Of a stretch of 64,000 nt of DNA, positions 1 to 13,623 are shown piece by piece. Both the position numbers and the translations under genes were made by a program. Source of the DNA: Pyrenula massariospora (Eukaryota > Ascomycota > Eurotiomycetes > Pyrenulales > Pyrenulaceae); contig JAGFMI010000011.1 in the NCBI GenBank assembly GCA_021030905.1, forward strand, positions 186,001-250,000, given 5' to 3'. How positions within the stretch are numbered: the first letter of the stretch is position 1; the number at the start of each line of letters is the position of its first letter. Below the pieces are notes generated by a model. It worked only from the letters and a program-made list of their open reading frames with translations. It did not search any database and had not been told where the DNA came from.

Positions 1-577
1 CCCTCCAAGTTGTTGGCACGCTGAAAACAAATCGCACACCGCCCTTCCAAAGGTCTGGCCTCGTCTTTTTGAAATACGTCTCGATCTGATTGTAGATCTT
101 CTTCAGATAATCTGTGTACCATTTGCAGACATCGTCATGGGTAAAATCAAAGTCGTCCGGATATTTGGCTTGTCCCTTGAGGAGGTAGTCTTCATCAAGA
201 CATAGCTTAAAGAACTCTCTTGTTTGCTTATCGGAAGCGTATCTCTCGTCTCCTTCGAAAGCTAAAAATCCCCAAGAACTGGGTGTCCAGTCAGTACCTT
301 CTCTTGAACTAGACGCAGCCCGCGATCGACTATGTCGGGATACACTGCCTTTCTTTCGCTCTTCTCGGCTGTATACAATCATCGTGGGAACTTTGCGGCG
401 TGTTTCTCCTTCAGCGCCAGGCCAATCCTCATCGAGAATACGCGGACCTGCGCTCTGCGGGAGAGAATACGCCACCCCTTTACCAATTACTATCAGAGCT
501 GAAATGTACTATGCGAAATATTACTCACCAGTGAAGGTCATCCCCACGTCAACTCCAATGATCAATTTTGAGCTCAT
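1..577 (-). CDS. Hsp70-like ATPase-domain protein, 3' part outside the window
   Basis: This is the first part of an actin-fold/Hsp70-like nucleotide-binding protein of the divergent fungal type. Exon 1 (529-577) encodes MSSKLIIGVDVGMTFTG, whose DVGMTFTG is the phosphate-1 loop expected at the start of an Hsp70-type ATPase. A 51-nt intron (478-528, GTGAGT...AAAG) leads to exon 2 (1-477), which stays open to the window edge. Exon 2 continues with VAYS, a KVPT strand, WGF, and near the edge FVFSVPTTW, the usual next block of fungal Hsp70-like proteins. The substrate-binding half is not visible, so a canonical chaperone role cannot be assumed. Many fungal members of this class lack it, and their functions are unknown. 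The start was chosen because ATG lies directly before the beta-strand that begins the fold. The gene diverges from the hypothetical gene at 1045. Confidence 0.8.
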
Positions 578-1044
578 CTTAGAGACTTGTTGTCCTCGGC
601 AAGAATTTACTGGCTCTTCTCTCCTTGACGTTCGTGATTGAACAATATAAGGACTGCCGATACCCACCCGCCCAACAGCCTGATTATCAATCTCTCAAGT
701 TAGAGCCGCACATGTTGCTTGTTGTACAACATTGACAGGTTACGAGCGTGCCAATGACTCAACATTCGAATTAGGCGATTATGCGGCGGTTTTTGTAGAC
801 GATGGTTGGATTACTGCTCGAGCTGAATACTCAGCCTTGTCAAAATGCAAGCCACGCATAATCTCCGCCCAAGCCGTTAGTGATACGTCTTACATCCTCG
901 CAATTATGTACGAACTATTTCTCTATCACCGCCACAACATGCTCTAGTTCTTACAGCAGCAACGCCCCATTATTTAGGTGAACAAAAAGTTAAGATTATC
1001 TCAATGATTAACGATCAAAGTCACTCAAAGTTCGGGGCCTCAAT
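578..1044. other. Intergenic region between divergent genes
   Basis: This 467-bp stretch separates the Hsp70-like gene (leftward) from the hypothetical gene at 1045 (rightward), so it must carry both promoters. A short open frame at 732-947 has no recognisable motif and looks like chance. I see no TATA box or repeat I would defend. Confidence 0.4.
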
Positions 1045-2304
1045 ATGAGCACATCCCAGTACAAGTTTGAGAACACCAGTAGTGCACCGCAAGCTCGAGC
1101 TTCGGTGCAGCAACCGCAGGAACGCCGTTTACCATGGAGCCTATTCAGCCGCGGTCATCTATCTGGAGGAAGAACAAGGCCTGAGGAGCCGCGCATAGAC
1201 AGCCCTGAACGACATGTCATCCTCTCAGATTTCCTGCCTCAAGCAGTTGAGGATCAAACCTTGATCGATACGTTTCAAGATATTGAAGGTTCGCTCGAGG
1301 AGCATGTGAACTGCTTCTACAGCAGCAGGTTTGCATCTTTTCAGCGTCTATCCAGCCTCGGAATAAGCCCTACTTCGGGCGTGTATGGTTCTCTCATGGC
1401 GCTTTTACAAGACGGGATGAGCTTCAGAGATACTGTTTATCCGACGAGGGACCCATCACTTCGGAGCAATACGGAAGGTATGCAGACGGATTCAGCAACG
1501 ACGAATCGGCTTCAAGAAGAGAATTTCTTGAAAGCAATCCAGGGAATCATTGGCCAGAGCCTCATCACCAGCATCCAACCTTTCTCAATTGAACCCCGCG
1601 CAGGAAATCTACTACCGATGGATATGACGCGCTTTCTCTGCAACGTTCCTGCTCCTCTAGATGTACAGGACGATCCAGGTCAGTAAGTAGAGATGAGCAG
1701 AGCCAATTTTGCTAACCACTGTTATTCAGTCTACATCAAAGCGCTCGGTCAATGGAGGAGCCTGACGTGGTACCTTTGGACTCATCCGCCAATGAATCAC
1801 GACAACGAAGAGTTTTTCAGAGAACGACTTGACAAAGAAATCAAGGCTAGTATCAATGCCATCGAAACTCAACTGAGACCATTCACAGACCCCCATGAAG
1901 AAGACAGACGCAGGAACAATCTCGCGCAGCTGCTTCGCAAGACGGCCGACTTAGGACGTTTGCTTTTATCCCAAGTTGCCGAATACGACTTCGACTGGGG
2001 ATCGGGATCTGCAAATGAACCTTCAAGCCCATATAGCGGTATAGAAAGCCGCAGGCGGAAACAACGCCAAAGGTCTCCAGGAAGCCGCGACTCTCGACGC
2101 CGGCAGAGGAAGAGGTACTCGGAAGCCGAGACTGCAATGACGGTCTATTTCCCCGGCCTGGTCAAGTTGTCGGATCATAACGGTAACAAGCTCCCTCGGG
2201 TCAAGCGCCTTTGCGAGCCAAGGGCAATATCGGTAACAGTTCAAGAGATGAGAAGGCGGAGGACAGACATGTCGTCAGCCTCAAACGAGAAGTTTTATCC
2301 ATAG
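1045..2304 (+). CDS. Conserved fungal hypothetical protein, two exons
   Basis: I do not recognise a named family. Two open frames join through an intron at 1679-1729 (GTCAGT donor, GCTAAC branch point, TTCAG acceptor), giving about 402 residues. A better-looking GTAAGT donor four bases downstream would break the frame. The N-terminal 40 residues are basic and low in complexity. The middle is acidic and ordered (ILSDFLPQAVEDQTLIDTF, then a patterned segment around EEHVNCFYSS). The second exon begins with an aromatic block (WRSLTWYLWTHPP) and ends in an Arg-rich tail with several RRRQR-like runs that could be a nuclear localisation or nucleic-acid-binding tail. It converges on the gene ending at 2324 with only 19 bp between stop codons, so the two 3' UTRs almost certainly overlap. 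Confidence 0.6.
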
Positions 2305-2323
2305 AGTAGAGAGAGCAGTGATT

Positions 2324-3340
2324 TCACCTCGCTAGTGCTGGATCGCAAGACCGACTTCTCCGCTGTCTATCTTCGTCCAGCCGGGCTTTTAGCTCTCCAA
2401 AGTAGTCGTCCACATCGTCGTCAGTCTTGCTCGCTTCCAGGCGTAGCAGACCTCTTCTTGAGCGATCGTCATTGCGACGTGCAATGAATTCTTGTTGCGA
2501 TGCATCGTCCTCTGAAGAACTGTATGACAATGTTTTGAGACTCCTTCCATAACCACCTTTTTCCATAACTAGACCCACACCCGTCAGTGAGGACCGGTGA
2601 TCCGACACATCGGCAGCCGATAACCTGCCCTGCGGCTCTTGACTGTAACGCCGTAATTCCTTTGCCCGCATCGAATCTTCATCTGTAGACGCATGGCTCT
2701 TGCGGTGAACCCTCTTCCGCTTGCGATGCCCAGACTTCCCAGCGGAGACGACCGGATGTGGCTTCCCCTGCTCGTCCGCAAACCTCTCCCAGAACTCCTG
2801 ATCTCCCATCATCTTCTCCGATATATGATGCTCCTCATCATGTGCGAAGCCCTCACCCGCCCCATCATCACCATCCTCCTCCTCCTCCTCATCCTCATCC
2901 TGCACCACAATCTCCGGCCCCCCACCACCCCCCGCCAAAACAACCTGAATCATACTCCCCACACTCGCCTGACACACCATGAGCCTCGGCATATACATCC
3001 CCACCTCCCCGCCATCCCTCACCGTCCACAGAATCCGCCTCTTCAGCGTCACCGTCCCGTACCGCTCCACATTCCGCGCCGACGCCCGCACCGGCACCGC
3101 CATCTCGTAGATGACCGCGTTCGCGTCGCGGAGCGTCTGCTTCACCTCGCGCCTTGTCGCGTCGCTGAGGTTCGGCCAGCGCCGGCGGGCCTGGCGGCGG
3201 AGCATGTCGAGGTCGCGCTGGACGCGGGTGAGGGTGTGCTGGGCGTTGAGGGAGGCGGAGCTGGCGGATTTGAGCTCGAAGATGTAGAGGATGGAGGTTT
3301 TGAGGGTGGAGATTGCTGAGAGGAAGGGGAGGTCGGCCAT
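2324..3340 (-). CDS. Hypothetical protein with STAND/NLR-like N-terminal helical domain and acidic/basic disordered tail
   Basis: This is a single-exon gene of 338 residues. The first ~130 residues are predicted helical: a hydrophobic first helix (FLSAISTLKTSILYIFELK), a middle helix rich in Arg/Gln, and a block RRILWTVRD followed by hydrophobic residues to about position 135. That layout resembles the N-terminal helical domain found in front of fungal NACHT/STAND proteins, and the same layout recurs in the gene at 13624-15948. No NTPase or repeat domain follows. Instead there is an acidic run (EDEEEEEDGDD) and then a Lys/Arg/Ser-rich tail. GC content is much higher in the N-terminal half than in the tail, giving spurious antisense open frames. 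The family link is inference from pattern; function unknown. Confidence 0.6.
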   Translation of the reverse strand: MADLPFLSAISTLKTSILYIFELKSASSASLNAQHTLTRVQRDLDMLRRQARRRWPNLSDATRREVKQTLRDANAVIYEMAVPVRASARNVERYGTVTLKRRILWTVRDGGEVGMYMPRLMVCQASVGSMIQVVLAGGGGGPEIVVQDEDEEEEEDGDDGAGEGFAHDEEHHISEKMMGDQEFWERFADEQGKPHPVVSAGKSGHRKRKRVHRKSHASTDEDSMRAKELRRYSQEPQGRLSAADVSDHRSSLTGVGLVMEKGGYGRSLKTLSYSSSEDDASQQEFIARRNDDRSRRGLLRLEASKTDDDVDDYFGELKARLDEDRQRRSRSCDPALAR

Positions 3341-4207
3341 GGCGGGATTCTTTTCAATTGCTTTCTTGCCGATGGACGGGCTTATTTTTTTAAGGATTGG
3401 TGGGGGGGGTTTTTTTTCATCGTGGCATCGTGATTGAGGTATTTAACATACTCGGCATCTGATAACTAGGCATTCGAGCTGACTGACTGACTGACTGATT
3501 GCCTTGGAGTGAGCCCTGTCCAGGGCAAGCCAGCCTTGCGTTGGCGTGCCTCGCTGAAGAAGCATCGAGAATATTCTGACGGTGGGGAATGATGCTCAAC
3601 GGCCATGCTAAGCTGAGTCTTTGTAGCGCTGACTTCTTGTGTAACCACAAGTCTCCGTGGCTTGCTCCGGATCCTCGCGTTTCGCCGCATCTTGGGCGAT
3701 AGTAACGATAAAGTCAAGTTATTCAACCTTAAAGAGTAATGCCACTTTCGTGAGTTGGCATAGTTATATGGATGACTGTTTCTTCCATTTCTCGCAGGCG
3801 TAAACATCATTCTTTGTACTTTGAGACCTTTCTCAGTTTGCTACCTTAGATAGCTGACGTTGCGAAAGCCAGTGATAGATCTTATTCTGGAATCTTGTAT
3901 GTAGATTCCTTGCCGAGAGATTGGTTTTGGAGTAAATTTTCAGGAGATAGGCGGAGTATCATAGCCATTGTCAGGGAGTGAAGACGTTTCCACCTCTGAA
4001 GAACTTTAAATGACGATTTAATGCGGGCCTGCTTGGTCTCCCTGGTGTTAGAAGTAGAAAAAGTTCTCGAGAATGACCCGTCCTAAATCGGCAGGATATC
4101 TTTTCATAATACGGCGAGAGCCTCTTGTGTGAACATGTTCTATGTCTATAATTCTATTCTTCACCGTAACCGAAATTACATAAGAGCGACCTCTAGGACA
4201 GCAGACC
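3341..4207. other. Intergenic region with G/T homopolymers and a GACT microsatellite
   Basis: This 867-bp gap holds the promoter of the leftward gene that starts at 3340 and the 3' flank of the gene ending at 4208. It contains a G8T8 homopolymer junction near 3401-3418 and a short tetranucleotide run (GACT repeated four to five times) at about 3479-3497. Open frames on the minus strand at 3417-3810 show no coding pattern. Confidence 0.4.
3479..3497. repeat. Short (GACT)n microsatellite
   Basis: The tetranucleotide GACT (read also as CTGA) repeats four to five times without interruption. It is too short to be diagnostic but could be polymorphic between strains. Confidence 0.8.
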
Positions 4208-6534
4208 TCACCCAACAGAGATAACAATACTGTTCCCTAGTTTCTCCTCCCTCCTAAATCTCTCTCGCCCTCTAGACACACTCCTTTCCAGCCGTTTTCC
4301 CTCCCGGCTTTCCTTCCTCTTCAGGCTCCTCTCTCTACTCCTGTCACTTCTCACCAACTTCCCATCCCTGCTCTTAGCCCTCTTTGGTTTCTTTATTCCA
4401 GCTCCATCGATACCCATATCAACCCATCCTTGATCCGCAGGCGGAGAGCTATTGAATGCGAAAGTTGCATATTCATCGTGCCCCTTCCGTGCTTCGTCTT
4501 TGTGGCCATAGTGGTCCCGAGCATCAAAACCGTACCCAAATCCAGCACTGCTTGCTCTATTTGCGGAGGAGGGTCTTGTCGCTGCCGCTAAGGCGACTTC
4601 GAAAGGTCCACCCGAAGGAGGGAGAAGGCGTGAAAAACTGTGAGGCATCTCAAGGTCGGGCATCGCTTCATCGGACGTTCGGGGTTCGCGGATGGAGGAA
4701 GGGGGTCTAGAGGCATAGACGGAAGCCGACTGAGAGCTAGAGCGTCTTAAAGGGCGAAAGTTGGCACGGATAGGAAGGGGAAGGGGCGAATACAGAGGAG
4801 CTGGGGTAGATAAAGGAGAAGGATCTTTGCGGAGGGACTCGTAGGTTTGGGCTGGGGGATTTAGATGGGTTGATGTAAGAGTGGGCAGGGGAGGTGGATC
4901 GGAAAGGGAGCGCGGGCGAGAGCGGTGGCTAGAGAAGGATGATTGTCGAGAAGGTGGAGGTGTCGGGGAGCGCGGCGCAACAGCTGGACTTCGTGAGAGA
5001 CGTGGCGTGAAAGATCGTTGGAGCGGTATTGGCGGTGGGGAACTAGCAAAATCAGGAAGCGTAGGCGAGAGGGCATCAATGTCTGGCCTTAAAGGCTGGC
5101 TCCAGCTTGGCTTGGCAGTGTGACCCCGAGCTCGCACTGGTACTCTTGGCTTTGGGGGTTCTTTTAGAACAAAATTCGAATCAACAATTGAATCGACAAA
5201 GTGAATATCTCCAGTGCCCATCGTGTTCAACCGGTTGCTAGAAATTCGCCTTGCAAAAGCAACCGACAATCTCTTCGCGAAGGCGTTTGACATGGGCGAA
5301 CTGTCGTTCTCGAAGCGATCTAGGTCAATACTAAACGCTTGAATCAACGGGTCGGCGCTGAGCGGTGGATGCATTAGAGTTGGTGACCACGTAGCGGGAA
5401 ATACGGATTGCCGTCTAAGCCTCGAGTCGCTTTTTGTCCGGCGAAATCTGTCTGGTATTATGGGAACTTCGGGTTGAGAAATGCGATGCATGGTCGATAA
5501 AGGCGACTTCAGATTAGAACTTTCATTTGTAGATCGACTTGACGACGAATGAGACGATGTCGCTCTAGTAGGTGCACTAGGAGGGAAATACGAGCCTGTC
5601 GTGGAAATTGGCGGAAATCTTCGGCGGTTCATATTAAGCGATGTTGGGTACCGAATATTAGGAGAGCTTGCGCCTCCCAGATGGTGTGGCGAAAGTCGGC
5701 CATGGTTAGAATACCGCAAACTCGGTGGGAAGACTGCTGCTCGAGAAGAGGAGCTGTGCTGTCGCTGCATCCATTCTCTTCGGTCGACGGCGCTCATTTC
5801 GGGATCTTTTATGCGTGGATGGACGGCTCTTGGCCGCTTGACAGATCGTGAACTCAGGTTCGATGATCGGCTGGACCCCGACGGGGAGTACCCCATGCTA
5901 GAGTGAGCTTCAGGGTCTGGGTCGAAAATTCCAAAGAATGAGGCATGATAAGGTCGATCAGACACTTGAATAGCGCAAAATAAGACGCAAGAAAGTACCC
6001 TGTGGTCTATTAACATAGTTCTTTTACAACAATAGAGAACCCACATTGCAGAAACCGATAGACCAACGGTGGTCCGATGAAGCAGGCAACTGGCGCCAAA
6101 TTTCCAGAACTCTACGCCATTTCGTCCAGGAAGGCATTCGGGCTGGCGCGCAGCGACAATGAGACCAGTAGCTGATGCCGCAATCCACACTAACATCATT
6201 GTCTGCGATAGTATCCTGCATACTGAATGGAGAAAAGATCTGGGTGGCGGGAAGAGGCCCGCTCTGCGGTACCTTCGAGCCAGCAAAGAGTGGAATAAGA
6301 TATAGAGAAATGTTATCTGTGCCTACCAATCATTAGTAAGGCTTCCACCACAATAAATCTGGTACTCACGCCAATAAAGGATAATATCAAGCTCAGTAGG
6401 ATCACATCATCATACTGCCTGGAAGCGTACAAATATACGATTATAGAGCTTTGGCCAATAGAGACATAGGGTAGAAAATAGAGGCTGAAGACTATGATAA
6501 TTAATGATTTGCTTCTCTCCCCATCGCGAAACAT
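4208..6534 (-). CDS. Four-transmembrane fungal protein with long Ser/Pro/Arg-rich cytosolic tail
   Basis: Exon 1 (6370-6534, 55 codons) and exon 2 (4208-6322) join across a 47-nt intron (GTGAGT...TACTAAT...GGTAG), giving about 759 residues. A second acceptor six bases further (CACAG) is also in frame and would remove two residues. The first ~165 residues contain four hydrophobic segments: about 10-33, 43-66, 88-110 and 135-158. A conserved-looking Cys-containing loop (RQPECLPGRNGVEFW, then SCLLHRTTVG) lies between the third and fourth. The remaining ~590 residues are disordered, rich in Ser, Pro and Arg, with many SP and RxxS sites suited to phosphorylation, and end in a strongly basic RSRERSLKRKESR-type stretch. 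It may be a plasma-membrane or tetraspan-like scaffold, but I do not recognise the family. Confidence 0.65.
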
Positions 6535-7526
6535 CCTGCTCTACCCTGAAGAGATGTCAGGCGAGGTTCGCTGAGAGAATGTGAAAGAAAAAATCATGTT
6601 ACAGAGCCCAGCTCAACATATGCCAGCACAGATACTTGGGGGAAGATATCTGGCCACAGAGTACCTCCATCAGTCATGAAAAGATGGCTAGCCTAGTGAT
6701 TGCGTAGGCTAGGGAGGGCTGTCCTACAGAGGACATGATTCTCGACCTGACTGCCGTTCTTGGTACATTTTGCACGTTGACAGGTACTAGAGCTTCAACC
6801 ACCTTGCATCAAGGTTGCTCAGGCAGCCGTTATGAGGAATGCGGCTAGCGGAACAGGTGAGCAGAGCGGAAGTGCTTGCATGAACATTCCACAACGGCGC
6901 CAAAAAAGCGGAAGATAAACCCCGAAAAAAGCTTTGATTACGGAAGATCAGGGAAGCTGCATGAAAAATCAACACACATCTCTTGAGCCCCATAACGTCT
7001 TTCTGCCGCTTCAGGCTGTCGTTGCACTGCAAAGGGTCCAATTGTATCGGTGCAAACGCTGCTTGAAAATAGGACAAAACGGTTATGAGACACTACGGGC
7101 AGACTTCGGAATTCCCGGTGCACGGTTCAGGCATTGACAAATCGTGAAATGGTCTCGTATCTCAGACTTTGGCGGTGTAGCATCGACGGTCAGAAAAAGT
7201 AAGGGGGCTTAAGATAGAAAGCATCCCTTCAAGGGAGAACCTATTGTTCACCTTTCATCAGCGGCCACATTAAGGAGATGGCCTGCAGCCGGGGGCTAGA
7301 TCATTCTAAAGGCGTCCAATGGGAATTTGTAGCAACCCTATAATGATTGGAGATGCAGCAATGGACATCAAAAGCAGAAAACTTCTGGCCTTGGTGCAAT
7401 AAGTCGAGATTTGGTTATCTGTTTCTGTCGATGATTCGCGGCTGAACTTCGGCCTAAGTACTCGACACGCGGAGACGCGCTCGAGGCGATGGCTAGATCA
7501 CGTGCACTCCTTCGAACGCGCGGACA
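6535..7526. other. Intergenic region, about 1 kb, no gene seen
   Basis: This gap lies between the start of the leftward four-TM gene and the rightward gene at 7527, so it should contain both promoters. I found no convincing open frame, tRNA or repeat. Short open frames at 6787-7137 overlap on both strands and are probably chance. Confidence 0.4.
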
Positions 7527-8426
7527 ATGACGTTGGTGCCAAGCATACAAAGATCGAGTTACGTCGTTTCAAGATGTTGGCAAGATCGAGCATTTGAAAA
7601 ATATCTTTCCTCATCAAACAGGTTCAAACTCCCTCGCTTCTTCACAATACCAATGATCTTACTTATACTTTCTTTCCTGATACTCCTTGTCCTCATAAAA
7701 CGCTCCTTTGACCCGAACTCAGTTCAAGTCATGATACCCCACCACCATCCACGCCATCGTCGCATAGTACCTCCCCCCGCTGCAGCCGCCGAAGCCTCGG
7801 ATTCAAATACCGAGGAATTCGACCGAAAGGACGTAGCTTATTATCCCCGAGATCAACGCGACGTATACCACGTGGACTTCCTTCTTCGACAAGTCTTAAT
7901 CCCAGACTTGGTACCAACGATTCTGAATCTCGCGGGCTACTGGTTGAAGTCAACGACTGCCCGTGCAGAAAGAGTCGCCATCACTTCACGAAGCGCTGGC
8001 TTTGTATACCTCAAGTCTCACGAGATCAGCTCAGAGCTACCTCTTCCTGTGCGCCGGGTCGAGTTCACGGTTACGAGCAGAGATCAAGGCTGGAGCGATA
8101 ACAAGCAACACCATGGCACCTACGTAAATAGCTGGACCTGGTTCGAAGCTGGAGTTAGCAGAGAGGTTGAGCAAGAAGACGGGAGTACCTCGAGGAGCAT
8201 CGTAAACAAGAGGGAAGTGTGTCGCAATGTAAACGCCGGGAAAGAAGACAGGACGCATACTTTGGTCTTGAGTTCTGATGCAGAAGACGAAAATGAGAGG
8301 GAATGGGTTCGCGATCTGAAAAATGGAGACTCGATTGCACTTGCAGTCCATGCAATGTACCCTGGTTGGACGAACAACGTTCACAGCGCCGAAATAAATG
8401 TGTACACTGCTGGTGCAGTAAGATGA
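7527..8426 (+). CDS. Single-pass membrane hypothetical protein with beta-rich C-terminal domain
   Basis: A 299-residue single-exon frame. One hydrophobic helix at about residues 40-60 (TIPMILLILSFLILLVLIK) is followed by KR, suggesting a type II signal anchor. A low-complexity His/Pro/Ala linker follows. From about residue 130 the protein looks globular. It carries a pattern I associate with a fungal C-terminal beta-sandwich module often found at the ends of ankyrin-type proteins: FTVTSRDQGWSD, then SWTWFEAGV, a VCRNVNAGKEDRTHT strand pair, then LKNGDSIALAVHAMYPGW and NNVHSAEINVY. The association is from memory of the pattern, not a search. The start is uncertain: the ATG at 7527 is first in frame, but a later in-frame ATG immediately before the hydrophobic helix would give a shorter anchor protein. 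Confidence 0.6.
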   Translation: MTLVPSIQRSSYVVSRCWQDRAFEKYLSSSNRFKLPRFFTIPMILLILSFLILLVLIKRSFDPNSVQVMIPHHHPRHRRIVPPPAAAAEASDSNTEEFDRKDVAYYPRDQRDVYHVDFLLRQVLIPDLVPTILNLAGYWLKSTTARAERVAITSRSAGFVYLKSHEISSELPLPVRRVEFTVTSRDQGWSDNKQHHGTYVNSWTWFEAGVSREVEQEDGSTSRSIVNKREVCRNVNAGKEDRTHTLVLSSDAEDENEREWVRDLKNGDSIALAVHAMYPGWTNNVHSAEINVYTAGAVR

Positions 8427-8924
8427 ATGAGCCCGCTCCCCTCGAATGCATCGCACAAACGAATACCAACACTTCGACAATAGACCGCATATCAGTCTAG
8501 AAGCCAGACTTCACATAATAGCCACAGAACATTTTCAAACATCAGCCCGTCTATACAAAGCCGTGGTCGGCGCTTACATTGTACAGTACGTCTTCTACAT
8601 CCTCTTAACAACATCGAGAACACTAGAAACTCTTATTGATCGATACACTTTCAGTCAAACTTGTTGCTCTTGTCATCCTGCAAGCCATGACCTGAGCATC
8701 TTTCTGGACCACCGTTAAGGAGGAGCATAACTTATGGATATCAAGACGCAGGAGGGAAGACCAAGCAGGACCATGTCCCTCGCATGCCCGTATTTGGGCG
8801 TTCCAATTCTCAATGTGTATATAGCTTTAAGCACTACCCATGCAAATATGACCCACACCTACCGCATCTCGCCTAGATTGCTCTTGAACATCATTCATTG
8901 TTCATTATCATATCCATCCGTCTT
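8427..8924. other. Convergent intergenic region
   Basis: This 498-bp stretch lies between two genes that converge, so it should be mostly 3' untranslated sequence. An open frame at 8446-8718 has no motif and an unremarkable composition, and I do not call it a gene. Confidence 0.35.
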
Positions 8925-10145
8925 TCACTTTGCACCCTCACCCTCACCTTCGCCCACCCCCTTCCGCCGAAAAACAAACAACCCCTCATCCTTCCCCGCA
9001 AAACTCGGCAGCGGAACCTGCACCACCTTCTCCCACTCCCCCTTCCCCCCCTCCACCAAAAACTCCTCCACCGTCCTATCCCTGAACCCCGTGTGCCGAT
9101 TCGCATTCTGCGTCCCCGCCACCACCACCGTATCCCCCCTATACCCCTCCAGCACGCGCTGCGTAAACCCGTCCCCGCCCACGATCGGATACACCAACAG
9201 TAGCAACATATCTCTGGCGCCCTTGCGCTTCGCCAGCCACGCCGCCCCATCCGCCACCACGGTGTCGCCGATCCAGAGCGTGCGCCAGCGCGACTGCAGG
9301 CTGTCGACCGCGGTGACGGGGACGCCGAGGCGGCGGAGCAGGAGGGCCCAGTAGCCGTTGCCGGAGCCCATGTCGAGGACGGGGCGGGCGGCGGCGAAGT
9401 GCTGGATCAGGTGGAGGGACTCGAAGGAGGGGCAGACGCAGCCGAAGTGGTGCATGAAGATGGGTTGGAGGGGGTGGGAGGTGGGGACGCGCGGGGAGTG
9501 GGTGGCGGAGGGCCCGGCCCATTCGAGGGTGTGGGTGGACCAGGTCCAGTAGTCGAGGTAGGGGTTGGGGAAGGGGGTCTTGAGTTTGGGGGGTTTGAGG
9601 GTGGGCGGGCACAGGCGGTTGGTGGAGAGGTGGGTGGAGATGTGGGAGCGGAGGGAGGACTTTTTGGCGTTGGAGGTGAGGGCTGTGAGGGATTTGGTGG
9701 GTTGAGCGGTTGAGGAGAAGAGGTGGGTGTAGGCGGCGATGTCTACTTGGGGAGGCGGTGGGAGCTATGGCTTGCGGTGGTCAGTCGTCAGTTAATCGTA
9801 GTCAATATTTAGATACGAAGATAGACAGTCCTTGAACGAGCTCAGTATTGGAGATTTTCAACCCACCGGCTCTCCATTCTCGTCTTTGTACCAGGTGTGC
9901 AGGCCATTTGCGGAACCAGCATTTACGGCTTTCTGGACATCAGACAGAGACACACTAGCGGTTGCATGATAGACGAATGTGTCGTCCTGTGGCAGACCAA
10001 ATGCGGCGATAATAGATTTCCTGAAGCCATCTGGATCGCTGTCGTCGACCACGGCAACTTTTGATCGGTCAATCCAGTCTTCAAAGAAGCGCTCGGGGTT
10101 GAAAGTTTTGGAATCGGACGTCCGCGCTCGAGCGACAGCCATCAA
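8925..10145 (-). CDS. SAM-dependent methyltransferase-like (Rossmann-fold) fungal protein
   Basis: Exon 1 (9867-10145, 93 codons) and exon 2 (8925-9764) join across a 102-nt intron (GTGGGT donor, CCATAG acceptor), giving 372 residues. The junction reads ENGEP|LPPPPQVDIAAYTHLF in one frame. In the second exon the segment ARPVLDMGSGNGYWALLLRR is a classical motif I (GxGxG-type SAM-binding loop), followed by VTAVDS at the end of the next strand. Later strands (DMLLLLVYPIVGG, DTVVVAGTQNAN) fit a methyltransferase-like fold. The N-terminal exon (NPERFFEDWIDRS, then a Ser/Asp-rich segment) has no motif I know. The usual catalytic or substrate motifs of protein or RNA methyltransferases are not obvious, so activity is unproven. 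Exon 2 is very GC-rich and pyrimidine-biased, which creates long spurious frames on the other strand. Confidence 0.7.
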
Positions 10146-10570
10146 GCGCTGGATAGAACTCGAGAGAAAGCAATCTTCTCAGAATCACATGTTAGTTGCC
10201 TTGTGGAGCATTGTAGTTGTGGCGCATGCGCATTCGCTCATTTGCCTTCGAAAAAATCGCGTTTTTTGGCCTCTGGCAGACGCCAAACGCCATGAGCTAC
10301 AGATTGGGCTTAGTGCTCTTTTTCCAGATCCTTCATCTCCAACGCGCCGCCGGGTTTCTTTTTCAAAGGCTTGTATTTCGAGTCCTTCAAATCATTATGC
10401 AATTTTCTGTCATAGTCTAGCTCTTCGCTCAAGGATATTCTTGGTCATATTCACACTTAAGCCTTCATTCTTATTTCTGGAGCCAGTGAGGTGTCTTCCT
10501 TGATACTTTTTGCTACGTTTTCTGAATACATATCTTGGACCGTCTCTATGCCTTGGAGCAAGGTCGATAC
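10146..10570. other. Intergenic region, promoter side of the methyltransferase-like gene
   Basis: This 425-bp stretch lies between two genes on the minus strand. I see no coding pattern. An open plus-strand frame that overlaps the neighbouring exon is a shadow. Confidence 0.35.
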
Positions 10571-12822
<2,252 letters not shown>

Positions 12823-13623
12823 TTTTATTACAGCGTGACTATCCACAGCCCTTTCTCAGCGAGACCAGAGTCTGGGACCGGGCTGTCTTTTTATAAACCA
12901 ACGTGACTGCGAAACGATGAATCATAGTCAAAGACATGGTTTCTAAGAATTTCATAAGCTCACAGATCGACAGCACCACCCAGCACCACGTGGAGCTCCG
13001 AGATTCATTCCCGTTCTGGTCTTGGTGGGGCTTCCGAGGAAGGAAGCTCCACCCCCGCATTGGTTGGAGAGGTTGAGACTTTTTTCCAAGACAATTACAG
13101 CTATCGGTCACCTTAGTAAAATGTCCCTGGTTTTTATTGCATCAGCCACCCCGTATCTGCAATGACACCGTCCAAATAAGCTTGGCGGAGCCACTCCTAC
13201 ACATATGAAGAAAACATGGATGTTCGTACCAATATAACCGAGTTCTTACATCAGCTGCGTTGAACTGCCTTGACCGCCAGGTGTGGACTTGACAGGCTTG
13301 CCTCGTCGCTCGATAGATGGCCGCGTCGCCTTGTAAAGGTGAGCTAAATTTTGCTCGATTGGTGAAATGTTGTGTATTCGAATAAGGCAATTTAGCGGTA
13401 GGTATCATGCCTTCCTCATATCTCTTCGGGTTCAGCCCATCCATAGATGATAATGATAACCACAACTGCAATAATGCTGCCAGAACAAGCTCTGGAAGAG
13501 TCTTCAGCATAGAATATCAGAAAATTAACCTAGATATCTTTCGTCTACTCCATCATCCCGATCTCTTGGCCGGAGGGAATAGCAATCGTCGACTTCGTGA
13601 TCATCACAGTCCAGGCGAGATTC
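12823..13623. other. Intergenic region upstream of the FAD monooxygenase
   Basis: This 801-bp stretch holds the monooxygenase promoter and the 3' flank of the gene ending at 13624. No convincing open frame, RNA gene or repeat was seen. Confidence 0.35.

Noticed and set aside
2693-3319. A 208-codon plus-strand frame opposite the 338-residue protein
   Set aside because: Its Leu/His/Pro runs arise from the antisense of GC-rich codons; the minus-strand frame is ordered at its N-terminus.
8734-9354. A 206-codon plus-strand frame opposite the methyltransferase-like gene
   Set aside because: Its composition (Ser, Pro, Thr runs) is the antisense of the GC-rich exon; the minus-strand frame carries motif I and a consistent splice junction.
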